Origin: an uncultured Blautia sp.
GTDB taxonomy: Bacteria; Bacillota; Clostridia; Lachnospirales; Lachnospiraceae
Assembly: GCA_934371915.1 (NCBI GenBank)
Contig: CAKROE010000061.1
Span: 1-13,399, forward strand
DNA length: 13,399 bases
Direction of reading: 5' to 3'
In this document: one piece after another, positions 1 through 7,026 of the stretch
Layout: each line of letters opens with the position of its first letter
How positions within the stretch are numbered: the first letter of the stretch is position 1
Notes under the pieces: generated by a model
What the model was told of the DNA's origin: nothing
Databases searched by the model: none
The model's input: only the letters and a program-made list of their open reading frames with translations
Translations under genes and position numbers: made by a program

Positions 1-1649
1 CCCTGACGGCCGGAACGGCCTCGCAGCTGATTATCAATACGTCTGGATTCATGACGCTCTGTACCGATGATCTTCAGACCGCCGGCCTCTCTTGCCACAT
101 CGTCCAGCTTGATATCGGTACCACGGCCTGCCATGTTGGTTGCGATCGTAACAGCACCTGCCTGACCAGCCTGTGCAACGATCTCAGCCTCAAGCTCATG
201 GAACTTCGCATTCAATACATTGTGCTGGATACCTTCACGGCGAAGCATTCTGCTGAGGAGTTCAGAAGTCTCGATTGTGATCGTACCGACCAGAACCGGC
301 TGCTGTTTCGCATGTGCTTCCTTAACCGCCTCAACAACTGCGTTGAATTTTTCTTTCTTTGTCATGTATACGGCATCTTCAAGGTCTTTACGCTGTACAG
401 GTCTGTTGGTCGGAATCTCTACAACGTCCATTCCGTAGATATCACGGAACTCTTTTTCCTCGGTAAGAGCTGTACCGGTCATACCGCCCTTCTTGTCATA
501 TTTATTAAAGAAGTTCTGGAATGTAATGGTTGCAAGAGTTTTGCTCTCTCTCTTGACCTTAACATGCTCTTTTGCTTCGATTGCCTGATGAAGTCCGTCA
601 GAGTAACGACGTCCCGGCATGATACGTCCGGTAAATTCATCAACGATCAGGATCTCATCATCTTTTACAACGTAATCCTGGTCTTTGTGCATCAGATTGT
701 GTGCACGAAGTGCCAGTGTAATGTTGTGCTGGATCTCAAGGTTTTCCGGATCAGCAAGGTTCTCGATATTAAAGAATTTCTCAACCTTCTTGACACCCTG
801 TTCGGTAAGGTTGACAATCTTGTCTTTTTCATTTACAACGAAATCACCGGTCTCGACAACTTCTTCACCCATGATGGCAGCCATCTTGGTCATCTCATGG
901 CTCGCTTCACCACGCTCAAGCTGCTGTGCAAGGATATCACATACTTCATAAAGCTTCGTGGATTTGCCGCTCTGTCCGGAAATGATCAGAGGTGTACGTG
1001 CCTCGTCGATCAGGACGGAGTCGATCTCATCGATGATACAGTAGTGCAGATCTCTCTGTACCAGCTGTTCTTTATAAATAACCATGTTGTCACGAAGGTA
1101 ATCAAATCCCAGTTCGTTGTTGGTTACATAAGTAATATCACATCCATATGCTTCACGGCGCTCTTCCGGTTTCATGTCGTTGAGTACAACACCAACCGTC
1201 AGTCCAAGGAATTCATGAACCTTACCCATCCACTCAGCATCTCGTTTTGCCAGATAGTCATTGACTGTAACGATGTGAACACCCTTGCCTTCCAGCGCAT
1301 TCAGATATGCCGGAAGTGTGGAAACGAGTGTCTTACCTTCACCGGTCTTCATTTCAGCGATACGTCCCTGATGCAGGATAACACCACCAATGATCTGTAC
1401 ACGGTAATGCTCCATACCAAGAACTCGCTTAGCGCCTTCACGTACTACGGCAAAAGCTTCCGGAAGAAGATCATCCAGTGTCTCACCCTCGCTCAGACGT
1501 TTCTTGAATTCTCTGGTCTTGTCTCTCAGCTGTTCATCTGTTAATTTCTGCATTTCCGGACGAAGAGATTCTGTCTTCTCTACAAGCGGCATAATACGCT
1601 TTACTTCATGCTCACTTCGTGTCCCGAATACTTTTTGAAATAAATTCAT
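1..1649 (-). CDS. secA: Preprotein translocase ATPase SecA, N-terminal part (gene runs off the left edge)
   Basis: SecA is the ATPase motor that drives secreted preproteins through SecYEG. I read 549 complete codons before the window edge. Visible signatures are the DEAD-like Walker A MKTGEGKT at residues 100-107, the Walker B/DEVD at 207-210 followed by the SecA hallmark [11 protein letters not shown] (215-225), the preprotein cross-linking region around 230-370, and the second nucleotide-binding fold with [12 protein letters not shown] (504-515) and RGRSGRQ (543-549). SecA proteins are usually about 800-900 residues, so roughly the last third (scaffold, wing and C-terminal tail) lies outside. 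The ATG at 1649-1647 follows CAGGAG with a 7-nt gap, and the protein starts MNLFQKVFG as SecA proteins usually do. The long open frame on the opposite strand (51-1544) is a shadow. Identification is certain. Confidence 0.98.
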   Translation of the reverse strand, partial: MNLFQKVFGTRSEHEVKRIMPLVEKTESLRPEMQKLTDEQLRDKTREFKKRLSEGETLDDLLPEAFAVVREGAKRVLGMEHYRVQIIGGVILHQGRIAEMKTGEGKTLVSTLPAYLNALEGKGVHIVTVNDYLAKRDAEWMGKVHEFLGLTVGVVLNDMKPEERREAYGCDITYVTNNELGFDYLRDNMVIYKEQLVQRDLHYCIIDEIDSVLIDEARTPLIISGQSGKSTKLYEVCDILAQQLERGEASHEMTKMAAIMGEEVVETGDFVVNEKDKIVNLTEQGVKKVEKFFNIENLADPENLEIQHNITLALRAHNLMHKDQDYVVKDDEILIVDEFTGRIMPGRRYSDGLHQAIEAKEHVKVKRESKTLATITFQNFFNKYDKKGGMTGTALTEEKEFRDIYGMDVVEIPTNRPVQRKDLEDAVYMTKKEKFNAVVEAVKEAHAKQQPVLVGTITIETSELLSRMLRREGIQHNVLNAKFHELEAEIVAQAGQAGAVTIATNMAGRGTDIKLDDVAREAGGLKIIGTERHESRRIDNQLRGRSGRQ

Positions 1650-1713
1650 ATCAAACTCCTGTTTCTATATTTATTCTGATCACTTTTATATACGAAATCA
1701 TCCGTATTTACCC

Positions 1714-1778
1714 TATTTAAGAAATCCCTACTATTTTACCACTTTCCACCGTATAAAACAATGAATATTTCTTAAATA
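1714..1778. repeat. Perfect 12-bp inverted repeat bracketing the secA promoter
   Basis: TATTTAAGAAAT at 1714-1725 and its exact reverse complement ATTTCTTAAATA at 1767-1778 lie 41 bp apart. In secA orientation one arm ends about 5 bp upstream of the -35 and the other occupies about +1 to +12. The placement suits a bipartite operator or a structure in the DNA. Each arm is itself partly palindromic (TTTAAG/CTTAAA). Function is unknown; AT-rich DNA makes chance matches more likely, but a perfect 12-bp pair framing a promoter is notable. Confidence 0.5.
1733..1761 (-). promoter_or_regulatory. Probable secA promoter (extended -10)
   Basis: On the minus strand I read a -35 TTGTTT (1761-1756), a 17-bp spacer and a -10 TAAAAT (1738-1733) preceded by TG one base upstream, which makes an extended -10. 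Transcription would start near 1726 and leave a leader of about 77 nt before the secA ATG. The -35 matches the consensus only at TTG, but spacing and -10 are good. Confidence 0.6.
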
Positions 1779-1843
1779 AAATGTGTCCACCCCATTATCT
1801 GTCATAAAAGCTCCCTTTTCTGTTCGTTGCATCTAACTCATTC

Positions 1844-1872
1844 TTGTCAACCTGCTTTCAATATGCTATGAT
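1844..1872 (+). promoter_or_regulatory. Promoter of the EetA/EetB-like gene pair
   Basis: The -35 is TTGTCA (1844-1849), the spacer is exactly 17 bp and the -10 is TATGAT (1867-1872), preceded by TG at 1864-1865 as in extended -10 promoters. One mismatch from consensus in each hexamer makes it the best-looking promoter in the window. The start site would be near 1879, about 60 nt ahead of the first gene. It diverges from the secA promoter about 85 bp away. Confidence 0.75.
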
Positions 1873-1927
1873 AATCATCGAATCATTTGCCGTTTCTTAT
1901 AAAACAGCATCATATTATCTGAAAGCT

Positions 1928-1933
1928 GAGGAG
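1928..1933 (+). promoter_or_regulatory. Ribosome binding site that supports a TTG start
   Basis: GAGGAG lies 7 nt before the TTG at 1941. No ATG or GTG in the same frame is nearby, so this site fixes the start of the EetA-like gene. Confidence 0.7.
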
Positions 1934-1940
1934 TTTTTAT

Positions 1941-2309
1941 TTGAAGAAAAAAGAACTGACTTTTATCATCGGCATCGTTGTTTTTGCCCTGATCCTCTGG
2001 GGCGGCATGTACTTTGTCCGTCGCGGACATTACGGAAGCGTACGTATCACCGTAAACGGAGAAGTATATGGTACTTATTCCCTTGCAAAGGATCAGGTGA
2101 TCCAGATCAACGATACCAATGTATGTGAAATAAAAGACGGAGAAATCCACATGACGGAAGCCAACTGTCCGGATCACCTCTGCATGAAACAAAAAGCGGT
2201 CGACAGTACAGGCGGTACAATCGTCTGCCTGCCAAATAAGGTTGTTATAGAGGGGGAAAAGGGGGAATCCTCTGAAGATGATTTCCCTGAGTTTGATACT
2301 GTTGTCTGA
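1941..2309 (+). CDS. NusG domain II (EetA-like) membrane-anchored protein
   Basis: This 122-residue protein has one N-terminal membrane segment (about residues 6-26, after MKKKE) and a small extracytoplasmic beta domain of the NusG-II family. Family hallmarks are the four cysteines C62, C76, C81 and C96 in the pattern CPDHLC...GGTIVCLPNKVVI, followed by an acidic tail. In Firmicutes this family is typically encoded next to a Gx/Hpre_diP_synt_I protein, and the corresponding Listeria pair (EetA/EetB) is needed for flavin-based extracellular electron transfer; the exact biochemical role of EetA is unsettled. The start codon is TTG. The next gene begins 86 nt downstream, separated by a stem-loop. 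The flavin genes converge from the right. The family call is strong; the electron-transfer role is inferred from family and neighbourhood. Confidence 0.88.
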   Translation: MKKKELTFIIGIVVFALILWGGMYFVRRGHYGSVRITVNGEVYGTYSLAKDQVIQINDTNVCEIKDGEIHMTEANCPDHLCMKQKAVDSTGGTIVCLPNKVVIEGEKGESSEDDFPEFDTVV

Positions 2310-2319
2310 ATATAAATAC

Positions 2320-2368
2320 CTGTAACCGACCACCAGATCATAATCGTGGTTCTGCCGGTCAGTTACAG
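2320..2368 (+). other. Stem-loop between the EetA-like and EetB-like genes, without a U tract
   Basis: CTGTAACCGACC (2320-2331) pairs with GGTCAGTTACAG (2357-2368) in 11 of 12 positions. The 25-nt loop holds a further possible ACCA/TGGT pairing (2332-2335 with 2347-2350). What follows is ACTCTAC-like mixed sequence, not a run of T, so it is not an ordinary intrinsic terminator. It could be an mRNA stability or processing element between the two cistrons. Confidence 0.6.
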
Positions 2369-2381
2369 ACAGTCTACTAAT

Positions 2382-2387
2382 AAAGGA
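2382..2387 (+). promoter_or_regulatory. Ribosome binding site that decides the start of the EetB-like gene
   Basis: AAAGGA sits 8 nt before the ATG at 2396. An in-frame ATG at 2387 overlaps the AAAGGA itself and would leave no usable site in front of it, so 2396 is the better start. Confidence 0.65.
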
Positions 2388-2395
2388 TGTCACAT

Positions 2396-2881
2396 ATGAA
2401 TCAGAAAAAGCTTTCATATCTCGGCCTTTTTGCCGCAGTTGCGATTATTTTCGGCTATGTGGAATCACTGATTCCGTTCTTTGCCGGAATTCCCGGAATG
2501 AAGCTCGGGCTCGCCAATCTGGCAGTCCTCTTCATTCTCGAGAAATATACCTGGAAAGAAGCTGCGCTTGTTTCCATTGTCCGCATCATCGTGATCGGAT
2601 TTATGTTTGGAAACCTGTTCAGCATTCTCTACAGCCTCGCGGGCGCTGCACTCAGTCTCGCAGTTATGACCTTCATGAAGAAAAAATCCGGCTTCAGCAT
2701 CCTCGGCGTCAGTGTTGCCGGAGGTGTTTCCCACAACATCGGTCAGCTCATCATCGCAAGTCTTATCACGATGACCTCCGGGCTGATCTACTATGCACCG
2801 GCACTTCTGATCTCCGGTGTCATCACCGGGCTCCTCATCGGAACCCTGACAAACGAGGTACTGAAACGAATCCGCTTCTGA
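2396..2881 (+). CDS. Gx transporter / Hpre_diP_synt_I family (EetB-like) membrane protein
   Basis: This is a 161-residue, very hydrophobic polytopic protein with about five membrane segments. The motif IPGMKLGLANLAVLFIL (residues 32-48) and the later GGVSHNIGQL are characteristic of the family often annotated as heptaprenyl diphosphate synthase component I, and now commonly as a Gx transporter. True prenyl synthase activity is doubtful, since no component II or aspartate-rich prenyltransferase motif is here. The pairing with the NusG-II protein matches the EetA/EetB pair of Listeria, membrane components thought to pass electrons from quinone to flavinylated proteins. An ECF-like substrate-binding role is an alternative because the fold resembles small-molecule S components. 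The gene ends 77 bp from the convergent apbE. Confidence 0.85.
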   Translation: MNQKKLSYLGLFAAVAIIFGYVESLIPFFAGIPGMKLGLANLAVLFILEKYTWKEAALVSIVRIIVIGFMFGNLFSILYSLAGAALSLAVMTFMKKKSGFSILGVSVAGGVSHNIGQLIIASLITMTSGLIYYAPALLISGVITGLLIGTLTNEVLKRIRF

Positions 2882-2883
2882 AC

Positions 2884-2901
2884 GTGCGCCGCCAGGCGCA
2901 C
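2884..2901. repeat. GC-rich hairpin just after the EetB-like stop
   Basis: GTGCGCC (2884-2890), loop GCCA, then GGCGCAC (2895-2901) form a perfect 7-bp stem starting three bases after the stop codon. No T run follows on either strand. It probably works together with the next hairpin as part of the 3' end. Confidence 0.55.
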
Positions 2902-2908
2902 ATGCTGA

Positions 2909-2955
2909 AAATGCAGGGTACTGATATCCACAATCAATACTCTGCATTTCTTTTT
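2909..2955 (+). terminator. Intrinsic terminator of the EetA/EetB-like unit, possibly bidirectional
   Basis: AAATGCAGGGTA (2909-2920) pairs with TACTCTGCATTT (2938-2949), 12 pairs including one G-U, with a 17-nt loop. On the plus strand the stem runs into TTTCTTTTTG. On the minus strand only a TTTTC follows, so it may also end the apbE transcript, but more weakly. It fills the gap between two convergent genes, which is where such an element is expected. Confidence 0.65.
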
Positions 2956-2958
2956 GAA

Positions 2959-4002
2959 TTATTGCACGTCTTTAACCGTATAGGTATTCTTCATCAGTTC
3001 AAAGCGTTCTTTCATCCCGGATGTCAGGTAAATATTCTTATCCTCATCCACGAATGCGGCATCTGCATTATATTTTTCCAGAAGCTTCAGCGCATCTTCC
3101 ACTCCCAGCACAAAACATGCCGTAGAAAGTCCGTCCGCAAAAAGTCCGCTGTCGCAGATGACCGTAACGGAATCCAGACCGTTCCATACCGGATATCCGG
3201 TCTTCGGATCGAGGATGTGATGATAACGCTTCCCGTCTTCTATGAAATATTTCTCATAGTCTCCGGAGGTTGAAAGAAATTCGCCTTCATTCAATGTGAT
3301 CGCGCCGAGATAATCTCCTTCCGGATCACGCGGATCGGTGAGCGCTACTTTCCAGTCGGAACCATCCGGTTTCTCACCATAAGCCATCACACTGCTGCCC
3401 CCGAGGTTCAGAATCATTCCTGACACCTCCGTCTGTGTTTTCAGAAAATCCGAAATTACATCGCAGCCGATTCCCTTTCCGGCAGCGCCAAGATCAAGTG
3501 TCGCCCCTTTTTCTAATGTCACTTTATCTCCATCCAGGGAAACTTTGTCATAACCAACATCCTTCAGAAGTTCATCCAGTTCTGACTGTTCCGGCACATG
3601 CGGATTTTCTCCGGCAATATCCCAGAGACGTATGATCTTACCGATTGTCGGATCAAATGCCCCGTCCGAATCCTGCGCAAGCTGAAAAATTTTCTCCAGA
3701 TAGCCGGTAAGCTCATTCGACACTTCTACCGCCTCGCCGGACGCTGCATTCAGCTTCGCGATCTGCGAATCCTCATCCGTCCATGAAAGCAGACCCGTCT
3801 CAATCTCCCGAAGCCTGTCACCGATCGTCGTATTCAGCTCCTCCCCTGTTGTATACAAAGTCTCTGAAACCACGGTATCCATCGCAAAATCTGTATTTGT
3901 ATATTTCTGCACCTCTGCATCTGCCATTACCGGCACCGCAGCCAGCATAAAACTGCTCATTCCACAGAGCAGACTGGTCGCAAACTTCTTTTTATTTCTC
4001 AT
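2959..4002 (-). CDS. apbE: ApbE-family FAD:protein FMN transferase
   Basis: ApbE cleaves FAD and attaches FMN covalently to threonine in SGAT-type motifs of FMN-binding domains outside the cytoplasm. The 347-residue length is typical. Visible signatures are MDTVVSETLY (41-50), the FAD/Mg region DLGAAGKGIGCD (170-181), STSGDYEKYF (244-253), the YHHILDPKTGYP motif (260-271) and ADGLSTACFVLG (289-300), the counterpart of the usual DALAT segment. The N-terminus (basic MRNKKK, hydrophobic 7-25, then VMADA) is a Sec signal peptide with a likely type I cleavage site near residue 29. C13 is not in a convincing lipobox, so the enzyme may be secreted rather than a lipoprotein. The start overlaps the end of the Fe-S gene by 11 bp, so translation is probably coupled. 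Its substrates are presumably the four FMN domains encoded just upstream. Confidence 0.95.
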   Translation of the reverse strand: MRNKKKFATSLLCGMSSFMLAAVPVMADAEVQKYTNTDFAMDTVVSETLYTTGEELNTTIGDRLREIETGLLSWTDEDSQIAKLNAASGEAVEVSNELTGYLEKIFQLAQDSDGAFDPTIGKIIRLWDIAGENPHVPEQSELDELLKDVGYDKVSLDGDKVTLEKGATLDLGAAGKGIGCDVISDFLKTQTEVSGMILNLGGSSVMAYGEKPDGSDWKVALTDPRDPEGDYLGAITLNEGEFLSTSGDYEKYFIEDGKRYHHILDPKTGYPVWNGLDSVTVICDSGLFADGLSTACFVLGVEDALKLLEKYNADAAFVDEDKNIYLTSGMKERFELMKNTYTVKDVQ

Positions 4003-4786
4003 TTTTCTCCGTTTCCCGGACCTTTACCGGTCCAATCTGTATATTTTTACGTGGACAGGTCACTTCACAGGCATGACAGCAGATACATTCTCCCGAAAGA
4101 GAGGTATCCCCGTCGATCTCCAGATGTGCCGGGCAGCGTTTTTTACAAAGTCCACATTTCGCCGGACATTTTTCACGGTTTCTGTGAAACAGCGCCGTCG
4201 GCAGTATCGGCATCATTGCAAAAACTGCGCCCATCGGACAAAGGAACTGACAGAAAAAACGCTCCTGCGTGCACATCCCGATCAGAATCAAAATAAGTAA
4301 CGCAATTCCGATCTTATAGGAAGCATTCGGAAGTTTTCCTGCGGTCAGCATGGAAAAAACATCCCACGGACTCATGCCCTGAAGATTTGCATACCACCCG
4401 GTCAGTATGGACAGCAGCAAAAAAGCCAGAAGAATGTATTTTACTTTCTGAAGCACTCTCACTATTTTTTCCGGATAACCATGGCGGCCTTTTTTATGAG
4501 AAATCTTCTGCCGGATAAAAAGTGTCAGCTCATACATGGCATCACCAAGTGAACCAAACGCGCAGGCATAACCGCAGAAATGGCGTCCAAACAAAATCGT
4601 GATCACCAGAAGAACTCCCGTCACATCAAGAAAAGAGTTCCATGTGATCGGCTGGTGTGCGGCAAGTGCCTGAAAAACAGATTTTATTCCTGCAAATGCC
4701 GTGGAAAAAAGTGCCGGATAAAAAATGAAAAACACAAGCTGTATCGCAGCCCGGATCAGCCGGACCTTTCTCTGCCTCTTTTTCAT
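3992..4786 (-). CDS. NapH/NosR-like polytopic 4Fe-4S membrane protein
   Basis: This 264-residue protein has about five membrane segments (around 11-31, 53-68, 117-131, 158-172 and 185-200) and eight-plus cysteines arranged for redox clusters. FCGYACAFGSLGD (C71, C75) and FCQFLCPMG (C179, C183) are the paired membrane-embedded CxxxC motifs found in NapH and in the C-terminal part of NosR. A C-terminal ferredoxin-like region carries C207/C211/C214/C218-P and C234/C237/C240/C244-P, enough for two 4Fe-4S clusters. Family knowledge suggests it moves electrons between the cytoplasmic side or quinone pool and flavin domains outside. It overlaps the upstream FMN gene by 4 bp (ATGA) and apbE by 11 bp. 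The exact donor cannot be told from the sequence. Confidence 0.9.
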   Translation of the reverse strand: MKKRQRKVRLIRAAIQLVFFIFYPALFSTAFAGIKSVFQALAAHQPITWNSFLDVTGVLLVITILFGRHFCGYACAFGSLGDAMYELTLFIRQKISHKKGRHGYPEKIVRVLQKVKYILLAFLLLSILTGWYANLQGMSPWDVFSMLTAGKLPNASYKIGIALLILILIGMCTQERFFCQFLCPMGAVFAMMPILPTALFHRNREKCPAKCGLCKKRCPAHLEIDGDTSLSGECICCHACEVTCPRKNIQIGPVKVRETEKNEK

Positions 4787-5358
4787 TCGTTTTCCGCCTT
4801 TCCAATGGCATCAATAACCGCGTTGATAATACCGGTTGAACTGAATGTAGCGCCTGATACGGTGTCTACATCTGTGCTCTGTGCAGAAATAATGGCGCTG
4901 ATAACACTCTCTCCCTGAGAAAGATAAGCGGAATCCTCACCCGGTGCACTTGTCACCTGAATGTCAGTGATCTCATCATCTTTCAGTGTTACCTGAACCT
5001 CGATTGCTCCACCAAATCCCTGTGCAGATCCGGTATAAGTACCGTCTTTGTAAAAGTTTTCAGAATCATCCGTACTTTCTGCATCTTCACTGTCTGCCGC
5101 GTCTTCTTTTGTTGCATTATCCTTTGCATCTGTCTTCGCCTGTGCTTTTGCAGTTTCCTGATTTTTTGCTGCTTCTTCAAGTGCAGCCAGCATTTCTTTC
5201 TGCTGTTCTTCGAGTGTATCCACACGCTTCTTTAACTGTGTGATCTCCTGAGTTTCCTGTTCCTGTGTATCTTTTTTCTGCATAGAATTATAGCCTATTA
5301 CAGCCGCAAGAATCAATACAAGACACAAAACTCTCATAATAAAATTCTGGTATTTCAT
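4783..5358 (-). CDS. Membrane-anchored single FMN-binding domain protein
   Basis: This 191-residue protein has an N-terminal membrane anchor (about 5-23), a charged coiled-coil-like stretch (about 34-72, with QLKKRVDTLEEQQKEM), an acidic linker (about 76-100) and one FMN-binding domain (about 102-188). The domain begins with the typical FYKDGTYTGSAQGFGG and ends with DTVSGATFSSTGI, in which T171 is the expected site of covalent FMN attachment by ApbE. The topology puts the flavin outside the membrane, at a distance set by the coil. The gene starts 5 nt after the triple-domain gene, with GGAGG inside that gene's last codons, and overlaps the Fe-S gene by 4 bp. It is a plausible intermediate carrier between the Fe-S protein and the larger flavoprotein; that order is inferred. 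Confidence 0.93.
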   Translation of the reverse strand: MKYQNFIMRVLCLVLILAAVIGYNSMQKKDTQEQETQEITQLKKRVDTLEEQQKEMLAALEEAAKNQETAKAQAKTDAKDNATKEDAADSEDAESTDDSENFYKDGTYTGSAQGFGGAIEVQVTLKDDEITDIQVTSAPGEDSAYLSQGESVISAIISAQSTDVDTVSGATFSSTGIINAVIDAIGKAENE

Positions 5359-5363
5359 CTAAA

Positions 5364-6917
5364 TTATTCCTCCGTCGCTTCCGGATCCTTCATTGATTCC
5401 GGTGTTTCAGCTGGTTCCGGTTCAGCTGTTGGTGTCGGGGTGGCTGTCGGAGCCGGAGTAGCCGTTGGCACCGGTGTTGCTGTCGGTACCGGGGTAGCTG
5501 TTGGCGCCGGAGTTGCCGTCGGGGCTGCCGTTGGTGTTGGTGTTGGTGTTGGTGTCGCCGTTGGGACCGGGGTGGCCGTCGGAGTCGCTGTTGCCAGCGC
5601 CTGTGCGATCGCAGCTTTTGCCGCATTCAAGATTCCGGTTGAGGAATAGGTAGCTCCTGTAACTGTATCAATCCCTTCTGCGGACTGTTTATCCAAAATT
5701 TCCGGATATATTTTTCTCCATGCTTTTTTAAAATAACTTGGAGTGTCTCCATTCTCATTTGTCACGTTTATGATTACGCCATCCTGAATGGTAACGTTAA
5801 CAGTGACCAAACCCTGATACCCACTTGCTTTACCTGTATAAGTGCCATCTTTGTATTTTGTGCCCGGAGTATTTGAAGTATCATGACCAGGATTTACCAC
5901 CGGTGCAGTTGTAGGTGTCGGTGACGGAGTCGCATTTACCGAAGCCTCCTCCAGAACTTTCTGCACTGCCTGCAGAATACCATTGGAGGAAAAAGTTGCT
6001 CCACTCACGGTATCGACTCCATATACCGTCTGCTTTTTCAAAATTGCCGGCTGGATCTTTGACCATGCTTTGCTGAAATATTCTTTTGTATCTGTATTTG
6101 TGTTTGTAATGGCTGTAATTTTTCCGCCTTTGATCGTAACAGTTACTTTTACAGGACCGTCAAATCCCTCTGCTTCCGCTGTATAGGTACCATCCTTATA
6201 TGTAACATCCCCTGTTGGTTTTGAAATCACAACCGGTTTTGTCGTCTTCTTTTTTGTTGTTTTTTTGGTCGTTTTTACAGCTGAACTTTCCTTGCCGCCT
6301 GCCTTTGAAAGTGCATTCTGAACGGCCTGGATGATTCCATTCGAGGAATATGTTGCGCCACTGACCGCATCTACATTCGGAGTCTGACCTGCAAGAATCT
6401 TGCTGACAACACCTCTCGCAGAGGCAAAATAAGCCGGAGTCTCTCCTGATGCATCCAAAATATCTACGGCTGTGATCTTGCCGTCTGCAACAGTGACCTG
6501 AACCGTAACAGTTCCGCCAAATCCGGTTCCGCTTCCCTGATAAGTTCCATCTTTATATCCGCCTTCCGGAACTTCCGTTGTCGGAGTCGTTGTACTGCCC
6601 TGACCTTCTGCCGAAGTTTTCTTTGATTCATCCGGCAGTGCCTTCGCAGTACCTTTTGTGATGCCACTCTTTTTCGCTTTTTTCTTTTTGTCTTTTGCGA
6701 CAGCTGTTGTACCATTTGTACTGCCATCAGATGAAGTATTATCATCAAAATATGCCGTTTTCAACAGACCCGACAGTTCCTCAGCATCCCTCACTTCTGT
6801 ATTTTCCGGTCCTTTCTGAATCCCGTCGGTTGCCTTTCCCTGTACCGCCGTAACCGTCACTGCCGCGATCACCGCCGCTGCCGGAAGGAGTTTGAGCAGA
6901 TTTTTTTTATCATGCAT
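5364..6917 (-). CDS. Surface protein with three FMN-binding domains and a Pro/Thr-rich stalk
   Basis: I choose the ATG at 6917 (517 residues; AAGGA lies 10 nt upstream). A GTG at 6941 would add eight residues and cannot be excluded. An N-terminal hydrophobic segment (about 10-25) acts as signal peptide or anchor, followed by a linker rich in Lys, Ser and Thr. Three FMN-binding domains follow, each opening with YKDGTY and closing with a flavinylation motif: DAVSGATYSS (T189), DTVSGATFSS (T308) and DTVTGATYSS (T423). They are separated by Lys/Thr or Pro/Thr linkers. The C-terminus (about 442-502) is a TATPxP repeat stalk with an acidic end. I see no LPxTG, SLH or lipobox motif. The protein probably spans the cell wall and carries three covalent flavins as an electron wire. 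It is first in a four-gene operon with no clear promoter of its own. Confidence 0.93.
   Translation of the reverse strand: MHDKKNLLKLLPAAAVIAAVTVTAVQGKATDGIQKGPENTEVRDAEELSGLLKTAYFDDNTSSDGSTNGTTAVAKDKKKKAKKSGITKGTAKALPDESKKTSAEGQGSTTTPTTEVPEGGYKDGTYQGSGTGFGGTVTVQVTVADGKITAVDILDASGETPAYFASARGVVSKILAGQTPNVDAVSGATYSSNGIIQAVQNALSKAGGKESSAVKTTKKTTKKKTTKPVVISKPTGDVTYKDGTYTAEAEGFDGPVKVTVTIKGGKITAITNTNTDTKEYFSKAWSKIQPAILKKQTVYGVDTVSGATFSSNGILQAVQKVLEEASVNATPSPTPTTAPVVNPGHDTSNTPGTKYKDGTYTGKASGYQGLVTVNVTIQDGVIINVTNENGDTPSYFKKAWRKIYPEILDKQSAEGIDTVTGATYSSTGILNAAKAAIAQALATATPTATPVPTATPTPTPTPTAAPTATPAPTATPVPTATPVPTATPAPTATPTPTAEPEPAETPESMKDPEATEE
5412..5591 (-). repeat. 18-bp-period minisatellite encoding the TATPxP stalk
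   Basis: Within the triple FMN gene the DNA repeats units close to GCCGTTGGCACCGGTGTT (plus-strand reading), about ten imperfect copies. The product is an alternation of TATPVP, TATPAP and TATPTP hexapeptides. Tandem units this alike can expand or shrink by slippage, so stalk length may vary among strains. Confidence 0.75.
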
Positions 6918-6967
6918 AATTTTTCCGTCCTTTTTATTCACGCTTTTTCCCTGTCTTTTTAACGTAC

Positions 6968-7003
6968 AAAGGCAGGGGCTGTCCGGAAACGGCCCCCGTC
7001 TTT
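6968..7003 (-). terminator. Hairpin after the Tp47-like surface gene, probable leaky terminator
   Basis: On the minus strand AAAGACGGGGGC (7003-6992) pairs with GCCCCTGCCTTT (6979-6968), twelve positions with one G-U and one mismatch, 24 nt past the stop codon. The stem is strong but the T run after it is short (CTTTGT). No convincing promoter lies between it and the FMN operon, so readthrough could supply that operon. Confidence 0.6.
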
Positions 7004-7026
7004 ATTATTGTTAAATATCAGTTATC

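Noticed and set aside
51..1544. A 497-codon open frame on the plus strand
   Set aside because: It lies antisense to secA, whose reading frame gives an unmistakable SecA protein; the antisense translation is cysteine- and leucine-rich with no recognisable domain.
1650..1940. An FMN or other riboswitch ahead of secA or the EetA-like gene
   Set aside because: The leaders are short (about 77 and 60 nt) and I see no conserved riboswitch core or terminator/antiterminator pair.
1875..2417. A 180-codon open frame on the minus strand across the EetA-like gene
   Set aside because: The plus-strand gene has a promoter, a ribosome binding site and family cysteine motifs; the minus frame has none of these.
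2396..2881. True heptaprenyl diphosphate synthase subunit
   Set aside because: The label comes from the family name; there is no aspartate-rich motif and no catalytic partner subunit nearby, and the context is redox.
5364..6917. Possible sortase anchoring of the triple FMN protein
   Set aside because: The C-terminus ends in an acidic PEATEE-type tail with no LPxTG motif, hydrophobic segment or basic end.
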